A DNA stretch of 64,000 bases from Symsagittifera roscoffensis (Eukaryota > Xenacoelomorpha > Acoela > Convolutidae), in the NCBI RefSeq assembly GCF_963678635.1, contig NW_026970841.1:1-64000 (forward strand). Direction: 5' to 3'. The position numbers were made by a program, and so were the translations under genes. Numbering within the stretch: position 1 is the stretch's first letter; the number at the start of each line of letters is the position of its first letter. The notes beneath the pieces are model-generated. The model saw only the letters and a list, made by a program, of their open reading frames with translations, had not been told where the DNA came from and ran no database searches. Positions 44,253-53,361 of this stretch are shown piece after piece.

Positions 44253-44706
44253 CTGGTAGGGTCTGAGTATGTTTGTACGTTGGGAAGCATCGCACATCTC
44301 CAGGACCGACAAGATGGTATCTCTCCAGAGGCTACATGAAAAAAAAAACAATTTGAAAAGTGAAAAATAACCGTAAAATAATTATTTATTTACTCTAGTT
44401 GATTAAGTTTACTTGGCAGACAGTTCGTAGCAGTAGATTGAGATAATAAAGAAGAGTAAAAAGATTTGCCGCTGTCTCTTCCATCTAATGTTTAAATCAA
44501 AAACTAATACAACTCCAAACTATTTCAGAGACAAACAACACTGCTCGCATCATGGCAAAACCCTGCATGGTTCCACTGTCCATAAACTGGTCTTGAATTT
44601 TTTTGCCCTTCTGGGAACACGAAGATTCATGGACCAATCCCTCAGGGAAAAGTTTTTGAGAATTGGTCTGACCAAAAACACCCAGAGCATATATTTTCCG
44701 GACATT
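44253..44706 (-). CDS. Candidate partial multi-exon gene, unidentified (minus strand)
   Basis: Three minus-strand segments look like exons joined by very short introns. Segment 44,562-44,706 reads MSGKYMLWVFLVRP... and ends AGG|GTTTTG. Segment 44,413-44,484 (24 codons, MEETAANLFTLLYY...) follows an acceptor ending AACATTAG and ends CAA|GTAAAC. Segment 44,253-44,331 follows an acceptor with a T run ending CATGTAG and ends CCAG|GTACAT. The implied introns are 77 and 81 bp, and the first two junctions are both phase 0. The third segment is open in two frames, so the reading is uncertain. A second minus frame over 44,497-44,772 (containing ALGVFGQTNSQKLFPEGL) competes for the first segment. I recognise no family. 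It may be the end of a gene or a remnant. Confidence 0.3.
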
Positions 44707-44772
44707 CTTCGAAAGCCCGAACAAAACGGTATGGAAATTGCAATCGTGGCAGTTTTGATTGAATGCAATCAA

Positions 44773-45383
44773 TGAACTACATTTTTTTCATAAATTTTCT
44801 TTCATAGCTTTTTTTCCATAAATTTAATTGTACGATGAAATGTCTCACTGACTCATGTTGCAAAAACTTCAGTTTCTCATGTTCTAATTGTGCAAAATCA
44901 ACCCCCACTGGTGTTCCATGGATTATAATTGATTATTATGGAAAGTTGCTGTCTGAAATTATGTCTCTATAATCCATTGTTGTTGCAAATTTATATCTCA
45001 AAATTGATTACATTGTCATTTTAAACGTTTGTTTTTGTTACAAAAAAATTCATTAAAATCCATTCTGAGGGTTTTTAATTCATTTAAAACGCATCAAAAA
45101 TGCTCATAAAGGAATATCATTTTTATACCTACGCAAAATCATATGGAAAAATTTGGAACTTTTCTGCGTTACTCATTGCCTACCCGCAATCTAAACCTAC
45201 TCAAATTGATATATGCATTTACCACTAATTTACGGCCCCACAATTATTCCAATCACAACCCCTGCCCCAGTTTGTCTCCCTCATTTTTATCAACCCCGCG
45301 TCATCCCCGAACCTCCCCCAAACTAAATTGACGGAGGGTAAACGCATGGGGGATAAACGGGAGTTGGGATGTAAACGATGATG
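44773..45383. other. AT-rich then C-rich intergenic sequence, nothing firm
   Basis: 44,773-45,140 is AT-rich without structure that I can support. 45,230-45,320 is unusually C-rich (runs such as AACCCCTGCCCCAG and CGAACCTCCCCC), and a G-rich stretch follows on the other side of the adjacent foldback element at about 45,770-45,830. The plus frame at 45,143-45,331 is an accident of this composition. Confidence 0.4.
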
Positions 45384-45755
45384 CGGTGCCAAGACAATTC
45401 GGCAAAAGAAAATTCAGCCAATTTGAAATTCAGACAATTCAGTCAAAAATATACAGACAATTCAGCGAGTTTTACAAAACGCTAGACTCGAAAAAAAATC
45501 AAAATTGGAGTTATTTATCGGTTTAAGGTCGCCGGTGGGCGCGCTTTGCGCGCGTCGCCGCTTTGCGGCGATAACCGGCTCTAAATTTTGTACAGAGACC
45601 TACCCTTTGTTGGCAAGCTCGCAACACGTTGGCGCGACTGCGGCGGTCACTATTATTGGTTGAATTGTCTCTAGCTGAATTGTCTGCGTACTTTTGGCTG
45701 AATTGTCTGAATTTCAAATCGGCTGAATTGTCTTTGGCCGAATTGTCTGGACGCG
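45384..45755. mobile_element. Foldback MITE with sub-repeated terminal inverted repeats
   Basis: The left end (from about 45,391) and the right end (to about 45,748) are inverted copies of one another over about 75-80 bp. Each is made of four or more short sub-repeats of the type AGACAATTCAGCC or AGACAATTCGGCC. The extended ends, CGGTGCCAAGACAATTCGG and (right end, reverse complement) CGCGTCCAGACAATTCGG, are flanked by a direct GATGATG at 45,377-45,383 and 45,756-45,762, a likely 7 bp target duplication. The middle has no coding capacity but contains a compact GC-rich three-stem structure. It is non-autonomous and I cannot assign a superfamily. Confidence 0.75.
45531..45579. other. Three-stem (cloverleaf-like) inverted-repeat structure
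   Basis: An outer stem GCCGGT (45,531-45,536) pairs with ACCGGC (45,574-45,579). It encloses two perfect 6 bp hairpins with TTT loops: GCGCGC-TTT-GCGCGC (45,539-45,553) and CGCCGC-TTT-GCGGCG (45,556-45,570). It sits at the centre of the foldback MITE and can form a three-way junction in either strand. Confidence 0.8.
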
Positions 45756-45762
45756 GATGATG

Positions 45763-46120
45763 TGTAAGGGGGGTATAGGGGGTGTAAGCTTGAGGGTGAT
45801 AAGAGGGTTGCAATTGGAAGGGGGTCATACGCTGGAGGGCAACAAAAGGCACAAATTGGTCTCGAAAAAAAAATAAATCAAGAGAAAATCAACAAAAAAT
45901 GATGAAAAGTTATAAACTGATGAAAAAAAAACAGTAAACCCAAAAAATAAAAATAAGAACAGTACCCTTTCAAGCCGAAGTGAACCTACTTTATCTAATG
46001 CTAACTATATCAAGCCGAAAACCACTTTTAATTTTTCAATACACTGCACTGTGTTTTTACTGCAATTTTTGACTAATTATTTAATAAAGAAGAATAATCC
46101 ACACAGAGGCGAAGCAGATC
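45763..46120. other. G-rich then AT-rich intergenic sequence, no gene
   Basis: 45,763-45,840 is G-rich with runs such as AAGGGGGGTATAGGGGGTG. Beyond that the sequence is A-rich, with CAAGCCGAA repeated at about 45,973 and 46,012. The minus frame 45,523-45,852 runs through the MITE and is not a gene. Confidence 0.4.
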
Positions 46121-46124
46121 ATAA

Positions 46125-47605
46125 AATCAGATTATCATTATTTGCAGATGAACTGAAAAATCTAAAAAAGAAAAAAAATTTTCTTTCAAAACAAAAAAAA
46201 TTGGGGTGAGTTATCTGCACTTTTCAGAGACGAAACGATAGTTGGCACTGCATGCTAAAAAAGATAGGCGCATCATGACAAACTAAACAAAGGATAGAGA
46301 GAGAAGCCACAGAAAACTTAAGATTAAAAAAAAACAGAAAAATTCATCCCAAATCTTTCCTTCATTTGCGATCATTTTGTCTTGAATTATTTCCATTAAA
46401 ATATGCCAAAATGTTTAACTAAATGGAGCCAATAAATTTTAGTAGCAAATAAAACAATTGCAATTTGAGAAAACGGAAATTTAACTGACGAAAACTAGAA
46501 CACAAACCACAAAACCGAAAAAAAATCAACATTTTTTCAAGAAAATAACATGAAAAAAATATATATTTCCCGGAAAAGAATATGGATCTACTTAAACATC
46601 TCCATCCCTATGAATAAGCAGAGTGAATAAGCGCTAGAGCTTTGTATCGAGAAATAGAATTTTGCTGCATTCTGATTGGTTAAAAGTTTGATTATTTAAC
46701 CTACTTAACAATCTCCCCCCTTCTGAAAAGGAAGGAAGATTGTTAAGTAGATCCAAGAATCTATTCACTCCTAAATGAAGGTTAAAATTTTGAATTTGCA
46801 AAAAATTGAGCGTGCCTTGTATTTAACCATTTCTACAAAATTGACTATTCTGTGAATAGAACTATTTCCGGGAAAAAAGTCTAGTACCCGATAGCAACAA
46901 CCTTGCTTATCGCAAGGGTAAACATGAGCTAAATAAAACCAAATAGCTTTTCTAATGAACAAGTAAGCCTGTAAACCAAGTAACTTAGAAAAAAAACAAA
47001 AAAACAACAGCAACCTTAAGTTTTAACATCAGCTGATTGTAATTATTATCTGCTATTAATTTGGCATTCACAGTAAAAAATAATTTTCCAGCCTTTTCGA
47101 CCGTCAATTTTTTATCGGCTGATTGAGTTTTGAAGAGCATCAGAAACATGATCCTAAATGACGACTGTGATGAAAAAAAATTTTGGAGCAGGGAGTAGAA
47201 AAAAGCAAAAAGTAAAAACAAGCTCTTGACGAAATTCAGTACTGCACATTTTGTTTTGCACCGTCTTTATAAAATTCAGCTATCCGTTTTCTGAATATTC
47301 TTGTTCGAATGACGTAGTTATCAGTTATAGTAGCTTTAGCATCTAAAAATAGTAATAACTAAACTTAATACCATAGCACACGAATGATATTGGACACAAC
47401 GGTTAGCTTAGACTTGAACTGTGACCATTTTATTTAACGTGTCTTCGCTTATACCTTTATAGTTGTCGACGCTGGAAGCAAACAGTAAGAGTCCTTTTAC
47501 AAGGTATCTGTATTTAACTTCTTCAAAACTCCGTTGAGTAAGTGGCACTTTTTTAGTTCATTGATACACCAGTTATTTGATTTGAATATCTCATTACGTA
47601 CCATG
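46125..47605. repeat. Triplicated unit, copy A
   Basis: First of three head-to-tail copies. Order of landmarks: TTATCATTATTTGCAGATGA (about 46,126), AAATTCATCCC (46,339), TTCCCGGAAAAGAAT (46,567), a hairpin CTACTTAACAATCT / AGATTGTTAAGTAG (46,701-46,750), AGCCTTTTCGACCGTCAATT (about 47,091), and a tail ending near CATGAGCTTTCAGAAG (about 47,605). Relative to copy C it lacks about 160 bp after GTTTAAC (about 46,420). It carries no transposon insertions and so gives the empty target sites for insertions in copies B and C. The conserved minus frame of about 80 codons at 46,771-47,013 is not supported as a gene. Confidence 0.85.
46701..46750. other. Conserved 14 bp stem hairpin in the triplicated unit
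   Basis: A perfect 14 bp inverted repeat (CTACTTAACAATCT and AGATTGTTAAGTAG) with a 22-base loop that contains a C run and a nested CCTTCTGAAAAGG. Equivalent hairpins lie at about 48,137-48,185 (copy B, slightly imperfect) and 51,072-51,125 (copy C). Outer GGATCTACTTAA and TTAAGTAGATCC arms flank it in inverted orientation. Confidence 0.7.
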
Positions 47606-48848
47606 AGCTTTCAGAAGAAAAAACTGAAAAATTCATCCCATAATCTTGGTTGCATTTGCGATCATTTTGTCGTGAAATCCTTTCATTTAAATTTGCCAAA
47701 ATCTTTAAAAAAGACGGTAACTACGCAGTCTAATTTGACTGTGCCACTAAATTAGAACATCAAACGTTTACGCGAAGGAAAACTTGGTAAAATGACAAAT
47801 TACAAAAACTTCATATATAGTTAAAAATTTTAAAATCAAAATCAAGTCCATGCTGCCTAAAAGAGCCGATAAAAACTAGTAGCAGATTAAACAAATGCAA
47901 TTTAAGAAAACCTAAAATTAAGCGACGGAAACAAGAACTTAAACCACGAAATCGATAAAAAAATCAATTTTTTTCAAGAAACTTATTTGAAAAAAAATAC
48001 TTCCCGGAAAAGAATCTGGATCTACCTAAAAATTTCCACCCCTATGAATAAACTCAGTAAATAAGCACTAGAGCTTTATTTTGAGAATTATATTTTCGCT
48101 GCATTCTGATTGGTCAAAAATTCGATTATTTAACCTACTTAACAATCTCCCCACTTCTGAAAAGGGAGGAGGATTTGTTAAGTAGATCCAAGAATCTATT
48201 TACTCCTAAATGAAGGTAAAGTTGTTTGAGTTTTCAAAAAATTGAGCATGCCTTGGATTTTACCGTTTCTACAAAATTGACTATTCTGTGATCAAAATTA
48301 TTCCGGGTAAAAAGTCTAGTACCCGGTTGCAATAACCTTTTCTACTATACAAGTAAGCCTGTACACCAAGTATTTTAGAAAAAAAACAGCAACCTGAAAC
48401 TTTAACATTAGCTGAATTGGATCATGTTAACTACTTGCCCCCTCTATTGCAAAAGGGGAGAAATAGCCAAGAAGATTCGGATGAAATTTTTTTGTAATAA
48501 CATCAACCAATAGGAGTGCGAATTGAAACAACGTCAACCAATAGGAATGCGACAGAACACATTTCTGAGAAAAACAAAACCAATCCAGTTGAGCATAAAT
48601 GAACTTAACAATAAACTGCCGAAAACTGTTTTATAGGAGGGGAGATTCTTTACAAGGTAACATAGGGGGAAAATAAATAACATGATCAACTGAGTTTAAT
48701 TATTAGCTATTAATTTGGCATTGGTAGTAAATTATAATTTTTTCAGCCTTTTCGACCGTCAGTTTTTTATCGGCTGATCGAGTTTTGAAGAGCGACAAAA
48801 ACATGACCTTGATTGACGACTGTGAACAGAAAAAACTAGAAACAGGGA

Positions 48849-49602
48849 CGGGGACGTTCAACAGTGCCGAAGGGTAGAATCCCTCATGAGCGAAGGACCG
48901 AATGCGCGAAAATAAAAATCAGCCTATGAGATTTCAGTAATCTGAAATTTGGAAAGAAAGTAAACCTTTTTAGGGAAGGAGTATTGATAATGGCCGAATA
49001 TAAATATGGGGGAAATATGCAAGATTTCCGAATTGTCACTGACACCGTCGAATTGGAACAAAATTTATATTTCAAGGGTTTTGTTATCAAAGAAGCAAAA
49101 TATTGCTTCATTTATTTGAATGGCAATTGCTTCTTTTTAAAATTTGCCTTTCAGTTAAATTTATTTTCGGTCATTCGCTCACGAATTTTTTTGCGCATTC
49201 GGTCTTTCGCGCTTGAAAATAGCCCCCGTGCCGAAGTACAACAGTGTCGAAAAAGGCGGAAAAATTTCAGAAAATTTTAAACGCATTTTCTAAAGAGCGG
49301 CAAATTACTGACGCTAATTAACAAAGAAAATCACTCCAAGTTTGGCGCCCTTATGCCTGCAACAGTAAATTAAACAATTATTTTAGCGTCAAAACGTGTA
49401 AACTGCAATTTTTCTCGCTCAAAATCTTAAAGTATCACTTAAGATTGTACACAATTGCTGTTTAATTTTTGATTGCCGCACTTAATTTGTTGAAATTAGT
49501 TCAAATTTTCGGCACTGTTGAACACAGTTTTCATTTTCGGCACTGTTGAACACAGTTTTCATTTTCGGCACTGTTGTTCTTCGACACTGTTGTACTGCCC
49601 CG
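48849..49602. mobile_element. Inverted-repeat element with CAACAGTG(C/T)CGAA ends
   Basis: Left end CGGGGACGTTCAACAGTGCC and right end (reverse complement) CGGGGCAGTACAACAGTGTC define terminal inverted repeats. The next left sub-repeat is TACAACAGTGTCGAA. The right end carries a 28 bp tandem repeat (TTCGGCACTGTTGAAC plus spacer; 49,508-49,535 and 49,536-49,563, then a partial copy). The host sequence without it is seen in copies A and C near GGAGCAGGGAG. I find no clean target duplication and no coding capacity. A MULE-like MITE sits inside it near the left end. Confidence 0.65.
48873..49227. mobile_element. MULE-like MITE, copy 1 (nested)
   Basis: A 355 bp element with inverted ends GGTAGAATCCCTCATGAGCG and (reverse complement of right end) GGGGGCTATTTTCAAGCGCG, both continuing into AAGGACCGAATGCGC or AAAGACCGAATGCGC. 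It is flanked by a perfect 9 bp direct repeat GTGCCGAAG (48,864-48,872 and 49,228-49,236). A 9 bp target duplication is typical of Mutator-like (MULE) elements. It has no transposase; the plus frame 48,984-49,280 runs out of the element and is accidental. It is inserted into the inverted-repeat element and is therefore younger than it. Confidence 0.8.
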
Positions 49603-49748
49603 CAAGAGCTAGAAAAGGGCAAAAAATAATGATAAAAAACTCTTGATGAGTTTCAGTACTAAACGTTTTGTTTTGCACCATCTTTATATAATTCAGCAAC
49701 CCGTTTTCTGAACATTCTTGTTCGAATGACGTAAATATCAGTATTAGT

Positions 49749-50113
49749 GGTAGAATCCCTCATGCGCGAAGGACCGAATGTGCCAAAAAAAAACCAGCCA
49801 CTCAGATTTCAGTAATCTAAATTTTGGAAAGAATGTAAGCATTTCCAGGGACTGGAGTATTGATATTGGCCGAATACAAAAATGACAGAAAAATCCAAAG
49901 TTTCCAAATTGTCATTGACCGCCGCAAAATTGGGACAAATTTTATATTTCAACGATTTCGTGATGGAAAAAGCAAAAAATTGCTTCATTTATTTCATTTC
50001 AATTGAATGGCAATTGCTTCTTTTTAAAAACTGACTTCCGGGTAATTTTCTTTTCGGTCTTTCGCACACGAGTTTTTCGCGCATTCGGTCCTTCGCGCAT
50101 GAGATTAGCCCTC
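49749..50113. mobile_element. MULE-like MITE, copy 2
   Basis: A 365 bp relative of the element at 48,873, with TIR core CTCATGCGCGAAGGACCGAA. The right flank AGTTATAGT (50,114-50,122) is the 9 bp target duplication. The left copy AGTATTAGT (49,740-49,748) has two mismatches. Copies A and C of the surrounding unit show the uninterrupted site, ATCAGTTATAGTAGC and ATCATTTATAGTAGC, at this point. No coding capacity. Confidence 0.82.
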
Positions 50114-50344
50114 AGTTATAGTAGCTTTAGCATTTAAAAATAGTAACTACTAATTATAATATTATATTTTGTAAGGAGGAGGAGCAATAAGCAGAATGGT
50201 CCAATAGCAGAATGAGTCCAAGAGCAGAAAAACAGAAAACTTTTGACTTGTATTGTTTTATAAGGGCTAATTGATAGAAGGATTGATAGAATCGTCAAAA
50301 AAAACCAAGAACAAAAACAAATTATGCATGAATTTGGGATACAT

Positions 50345-52365
50345 AATTAAATGATTATCATTATTTGCAGATGAACCAAAAAATCTAAAAAAGAAAAACT
50401 TTTTTTTCAAAACAAAAAAATGGGGTTAATTATCTCTACTTTTCAGAGACGAAGCGATAGTTTGCACTGGATGCTAAAAAACATAGGCATAGTATGACAA
50501 ACTAAACAAAAGAAATAGAGAAAAAAGCCAAAGAAAACTTAAAATAAAAAAAAAACAGAAAAGTTCATCCCATAATCTTTCCTACATTTGCGATCATTTT
50601 GTCGTGAACTATTTCCATTAAAATATGCCAAAATGTTTAACAAAAGACGGTAACTACGCGGTCTAAAGTGACTTAGTCGCTAAAACAGAAGACCAAACCG
50701 TTAAGGCGAGAAAAAATTGGTAATATGACAAATTACAAAAATTCCATTTATAGTTAATTATTTGAAAATCAAAATAAAATCCATGCTTCCTAAAGTGAGC
50801 CAATAAAATTTAGTAGCAAATAAAACAAATGCAGTTTGAGAAAACGGAAATTTAACCGACAGAAACTAGAACACAAATCACAAAACCGAAAAAAAATCAA
50901 CATTTTTTCAAGAAAATAACATGAAAAAAATATATACTTCCCGGAAAAGAATATGGGTCTACTTAATCATCTCCACCCCTATGGACAAGCAGAGTGAATA
51001 AGCGCTAGAGCTTTGTATCGAGAAATATAATTTTGCTGCATTCTGATTGGTTAAAAGTTCGATTATTTAACCTACTTAACAATCTCCACCCCCCTTTCTG
51101 AAAAGGGAGGAAGATTGTTAAGTAGATGCAAGAATCTATTCACGCCTAAATGAAGGTAAAATTTGTGAATTTGCAAAAAATTGAGCATGCCTTGTATTTT
51201 ACCATTTCTTCAAAATTGACTATTCTGTGAACAGAACTATTTCCGGGAAAAAAGTCTAGTACCCGATTGCAACAACCTTGCTTATCGCAAGGGTAAACAT
51301 GAGCTAAATAAAACCAAATAGCTTTTCTAATGAACAAGTAAGCCTGTAAACCAAGTAACTTAGAAAAAAAAACAAAAAACAACAGCAGCCTAAAGTTTTA
51401 ACATCAGCTGAATATAATTATTATCTGCTATTAATTTGGCATTGATAGTAAATACAGGGGCGGATTTAGGGGGGAAGGGCGGGGGGGGTTGGACGCTTCC
51501 CCCCCTCAGGGATTCCACCCCCTGCCGACCCAAAGGGTCCCTCCCCCCTTTGATACTTTCTCAGAAATCCGTTTTTGGCCGACCGACCCTAAAATTTTTC
51601 TAAGGGCGCCTTGGGAGCCAATATATACTAATTTTGAGGGGGAGCGCGCGCCAAAAAAAACGCGATTTTATTGTCAATTTTTTTCAAAAAGTGCCCAAAA
51701 ACGGCTTTTTTGACTGTTTTTTCAAAAATTTGACTGCGGCGCAAAAAAAAGGTCGTCAAAATTTTCGAATTTTTTTTGAAAATCCGCCCCCCCCCCCCCC
51801 TCGAGAAAATCCTAGATCCGCCCCTGAGTAAATATAATTTTTTCAGCCTTTTCAACCGTCAATTTTTTATCGGCTGATTGAGTTTTGAAGAGCGATCAGA
51901 TTTCTAAACGACGACTGTGAACAAAAAAATATTGGAGCAGGGAGTAGAAAAAGTAAAAAGTAAAAAAAGCTCTTGACGAATTTCAGTACTGCACGTTTTG
52001 TTCTGCACCGTCTTTATATAATTCAGCTATCCGTTTTCTGAATATTCTTGTTCGAATGACGTAGTTATCATTTATAGTAGCTTTAGCATCTAAAAATAGT
52101 AACTACTAAACATAATACCATAGCACACGAATGATATTGGACAGAACGGTTAGCTTAGACTTAGACTGTCACCATTTTATTTAACGTGTCTTCGCTTATA
52201 CCTTTACAGTTATCGACCTTGGAAGCAAACATTTAGAGTCGTTTACGGTAAACAAGGTATCTGTATTTAATTTCTTCAAAACTTCGTTGGGTAAGTGGCA
52301 CTTTTTCAGTTAATTGATTTGAATTTCTACCATCACATACCACGCGCTTTTAGAAAAATTCAAAG
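50345..52365. repeat. Triplicated unit, copy C, with hAT-like insertion
   Basis: Same landmark order as copy A: TTATCATTATTTGCAGATGA at about 50,355, TTCCCGGAAAAGAAT at 50,938, the hairpin at about 51,072, the AGCCTTTTCAACCGTC block at about 51,845, and a tail ending near CACGCGCTTTTAGAAAAATTC. It keeps the segment of about 160 bp (AAAGACGGTAACTACGCGG) that copy A lost. It is interrupted by a 372 bp hAT-like MITE. The minus frame 51,146-51,382 parallels the frame in copy A, but the two differ at many amino-acid positions, so I see no coding constraint. Confidence 0.85.
51455..51826. mobile_element. hAT-like MITE, complete copy with 8 bp target duplication
   Basis: 372 bp bounded by inverted ends CAGGGGCGGATTTAGG and CCTAGATCCGCCCCTG. 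It is flanked by a perfect 8 bp direct repeat AGTAAATA (51,447-51,454 and 51,827-51,834). An 8 bp duplication with CAGGGGCGG-type ends fits the hAT superfamily. The paralogous sites in copies A and B are empty. The interior has long G and C runs and no transposase. Short frames here (51,489-51,713 plus, 51,628-51,855 minus) are not genes. Confidence 0.88.
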
Positions 52366-52435
52366 ATCAGTCGGCCGAAAATGGACACCGTAAAAAAGTA
52401 CCAAGAAGAAAAAAGAATCTTTGGGTGACTAGGTG

Positions 52436-52822
52436 CAGGGGCGGGTTTAGGATTTTCTCAAGTGGGGGGGGGTGGGTGTGGGTGGATTTTCAAAAAAAAA
52501 AATTCAAAAATTTTGTCGACCTTTATTTTAAGTCGACCATTTTGATATTGATTTTCCGAGGTCTCCCAAAGCAATAAAAAGACTCTGTTTTGGCCAACTT
52601 TTCTGCGCTACAATCAAAGTTTTGAAAAAAAAACAGGCATTTTTTGAAAAACTTTGACCAAAAAATTGCGTTTTCGGCGCGCGCTCACCCCTCAAAATTA
52701 GTTTATATTGGCGCCAAAACCGCCTTTGAAAATTTTTAAGATTCGTCACCAAAAATGGATATTTCAAAATAGTACAAAGGGGGACCCCTTTTTTGCGTCG
52801 GCAGGGGGTCGAATCCCTGAGG
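52436..52822. mobile_element. hAT-like MITE, copy 2, one end missing
   Basis: Begins CAGGGGCGGGTTTAGGATTT and matches the 51,455 element in reverse orientation: poly-G tract, GTCGACC, a GGCGCGCGC tract, GGGGGTCGAATCCCTGAGG. The match stops at CCCTGAGG, so about the last 55 bp, including the second inverted end, are absent. The minus frame 52,528-52,854 is an accident of this element. Confidence 0.8.
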
Positions 52823-53349
52823 AGGATTAGGGTCTTTTCTGTCGTACGGTCCAAAATTCATCCTTAGGCTATTTTCAAAATTTGATCATAATGCTTGATT
52901 CTGATGGGATAAAGTTACAAAAAAAGGAAACCTGAAGCTTAATTTCAAACATATTAGCTCATTGGTTATGTTGTGGTAATTTTGGGCCGTTTAACAGAAA
53001 AGGCCCGGGAATTGGGCCCCTGTAAACCCCCCTGTTCTCAAACGTCTATTTCAGAATAGTTTCAGCCATAAGATACCTGGATTATCAGTTTGACTCTTTA
53101 CTAAATAGTTTCCATTCGAGTTTGGGTGTGGCACTTGCTGCAGACAAAACGCGGTTACGGCTGATTAGTTTATCAACGATTTTTGGAATCTCTTTAAGTA
53201 TTTCCCTCCTTTTCCAATGGGGAAAGATTCGTTACTGGGTACAAAGTTCACACGCTTAACCACTGAATTTATTCATTATTGCGGTGAGGGGGCAGGTACT
53301 TACCAGGTACCATAGGGGGGAGTAGTTAAGGAGGTCAGTTTTTTTTCTA
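52823..53349. other. Region upstream of RhoBTB; probable promoter or 5' intron
   Basis: No open frame. Contains GGCCCGGGAATTGGGCCC at about 53,003 and a purine-rich stretch before the start of the gene. Any promoter must lie here or further upstream, but I cannot point to a core element. Confidence 0.35.
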
Positions 53350-53361
53350 GCAATAACGAGT
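53341..53361 (+). promoter_or_regulatory. 3' splice acceptor 11 bases before the RhoBTB start codon
   Basis: A run of T followed by CTAG ends at 53,350, then CAATAACGAGT and the ATG at 53,362. This is a good polypyrimidine-AG acceptor placed in the 5' leader. It implies either a 5' UTR intron or trans-splicing of a leader RNA. Confidence 0.5.

Larger units (their letters stand above)
47606..50160. repeat. Triplicated unit, copy B, with nested insertions
   Basis: Starts at AAAACTGAAAAATTCATCCC, directly after copy A, and follows the same landmark order: TTCCCGGAAAAGAAT at 48,001, the hairpin at about 48,137, AGCCTTTTCGACCGTCAGTT at about 48,746, and TAGTAGCTTTAGCAT at about 50,119. It is enlarged by an inverted-repeat element of about 754 bp (48,849-49,602, itself containing a MITE) and a second MITE of 365 bp (49,749-50,113). 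A small tandem pair with TCAACCAATAGGA at about 48,506 and 48,536 is specific to this copy. The junction to copy C (50,161-50,344) has short repeats of GCAGAATG and no gene. Confidence 0.85.

Noticed and set aside
44488-44775. Plus-strand frame of 95 codons preceded by an acceptor-like TATTTCAG
   Set aside because: It overlaps the minus-strand exon-like segments, which have better splice sites on both sides; neither is proven, but the minus reading is preferred.
46771-51382. Parallel minus-strand frames of about 78-80 codons in copies A and C of the triplicated unit
   Set aside because: The two peptides differ at many positions by amino-acid-changing substitutions, copy B does not keep the frame, and no family is recognised.
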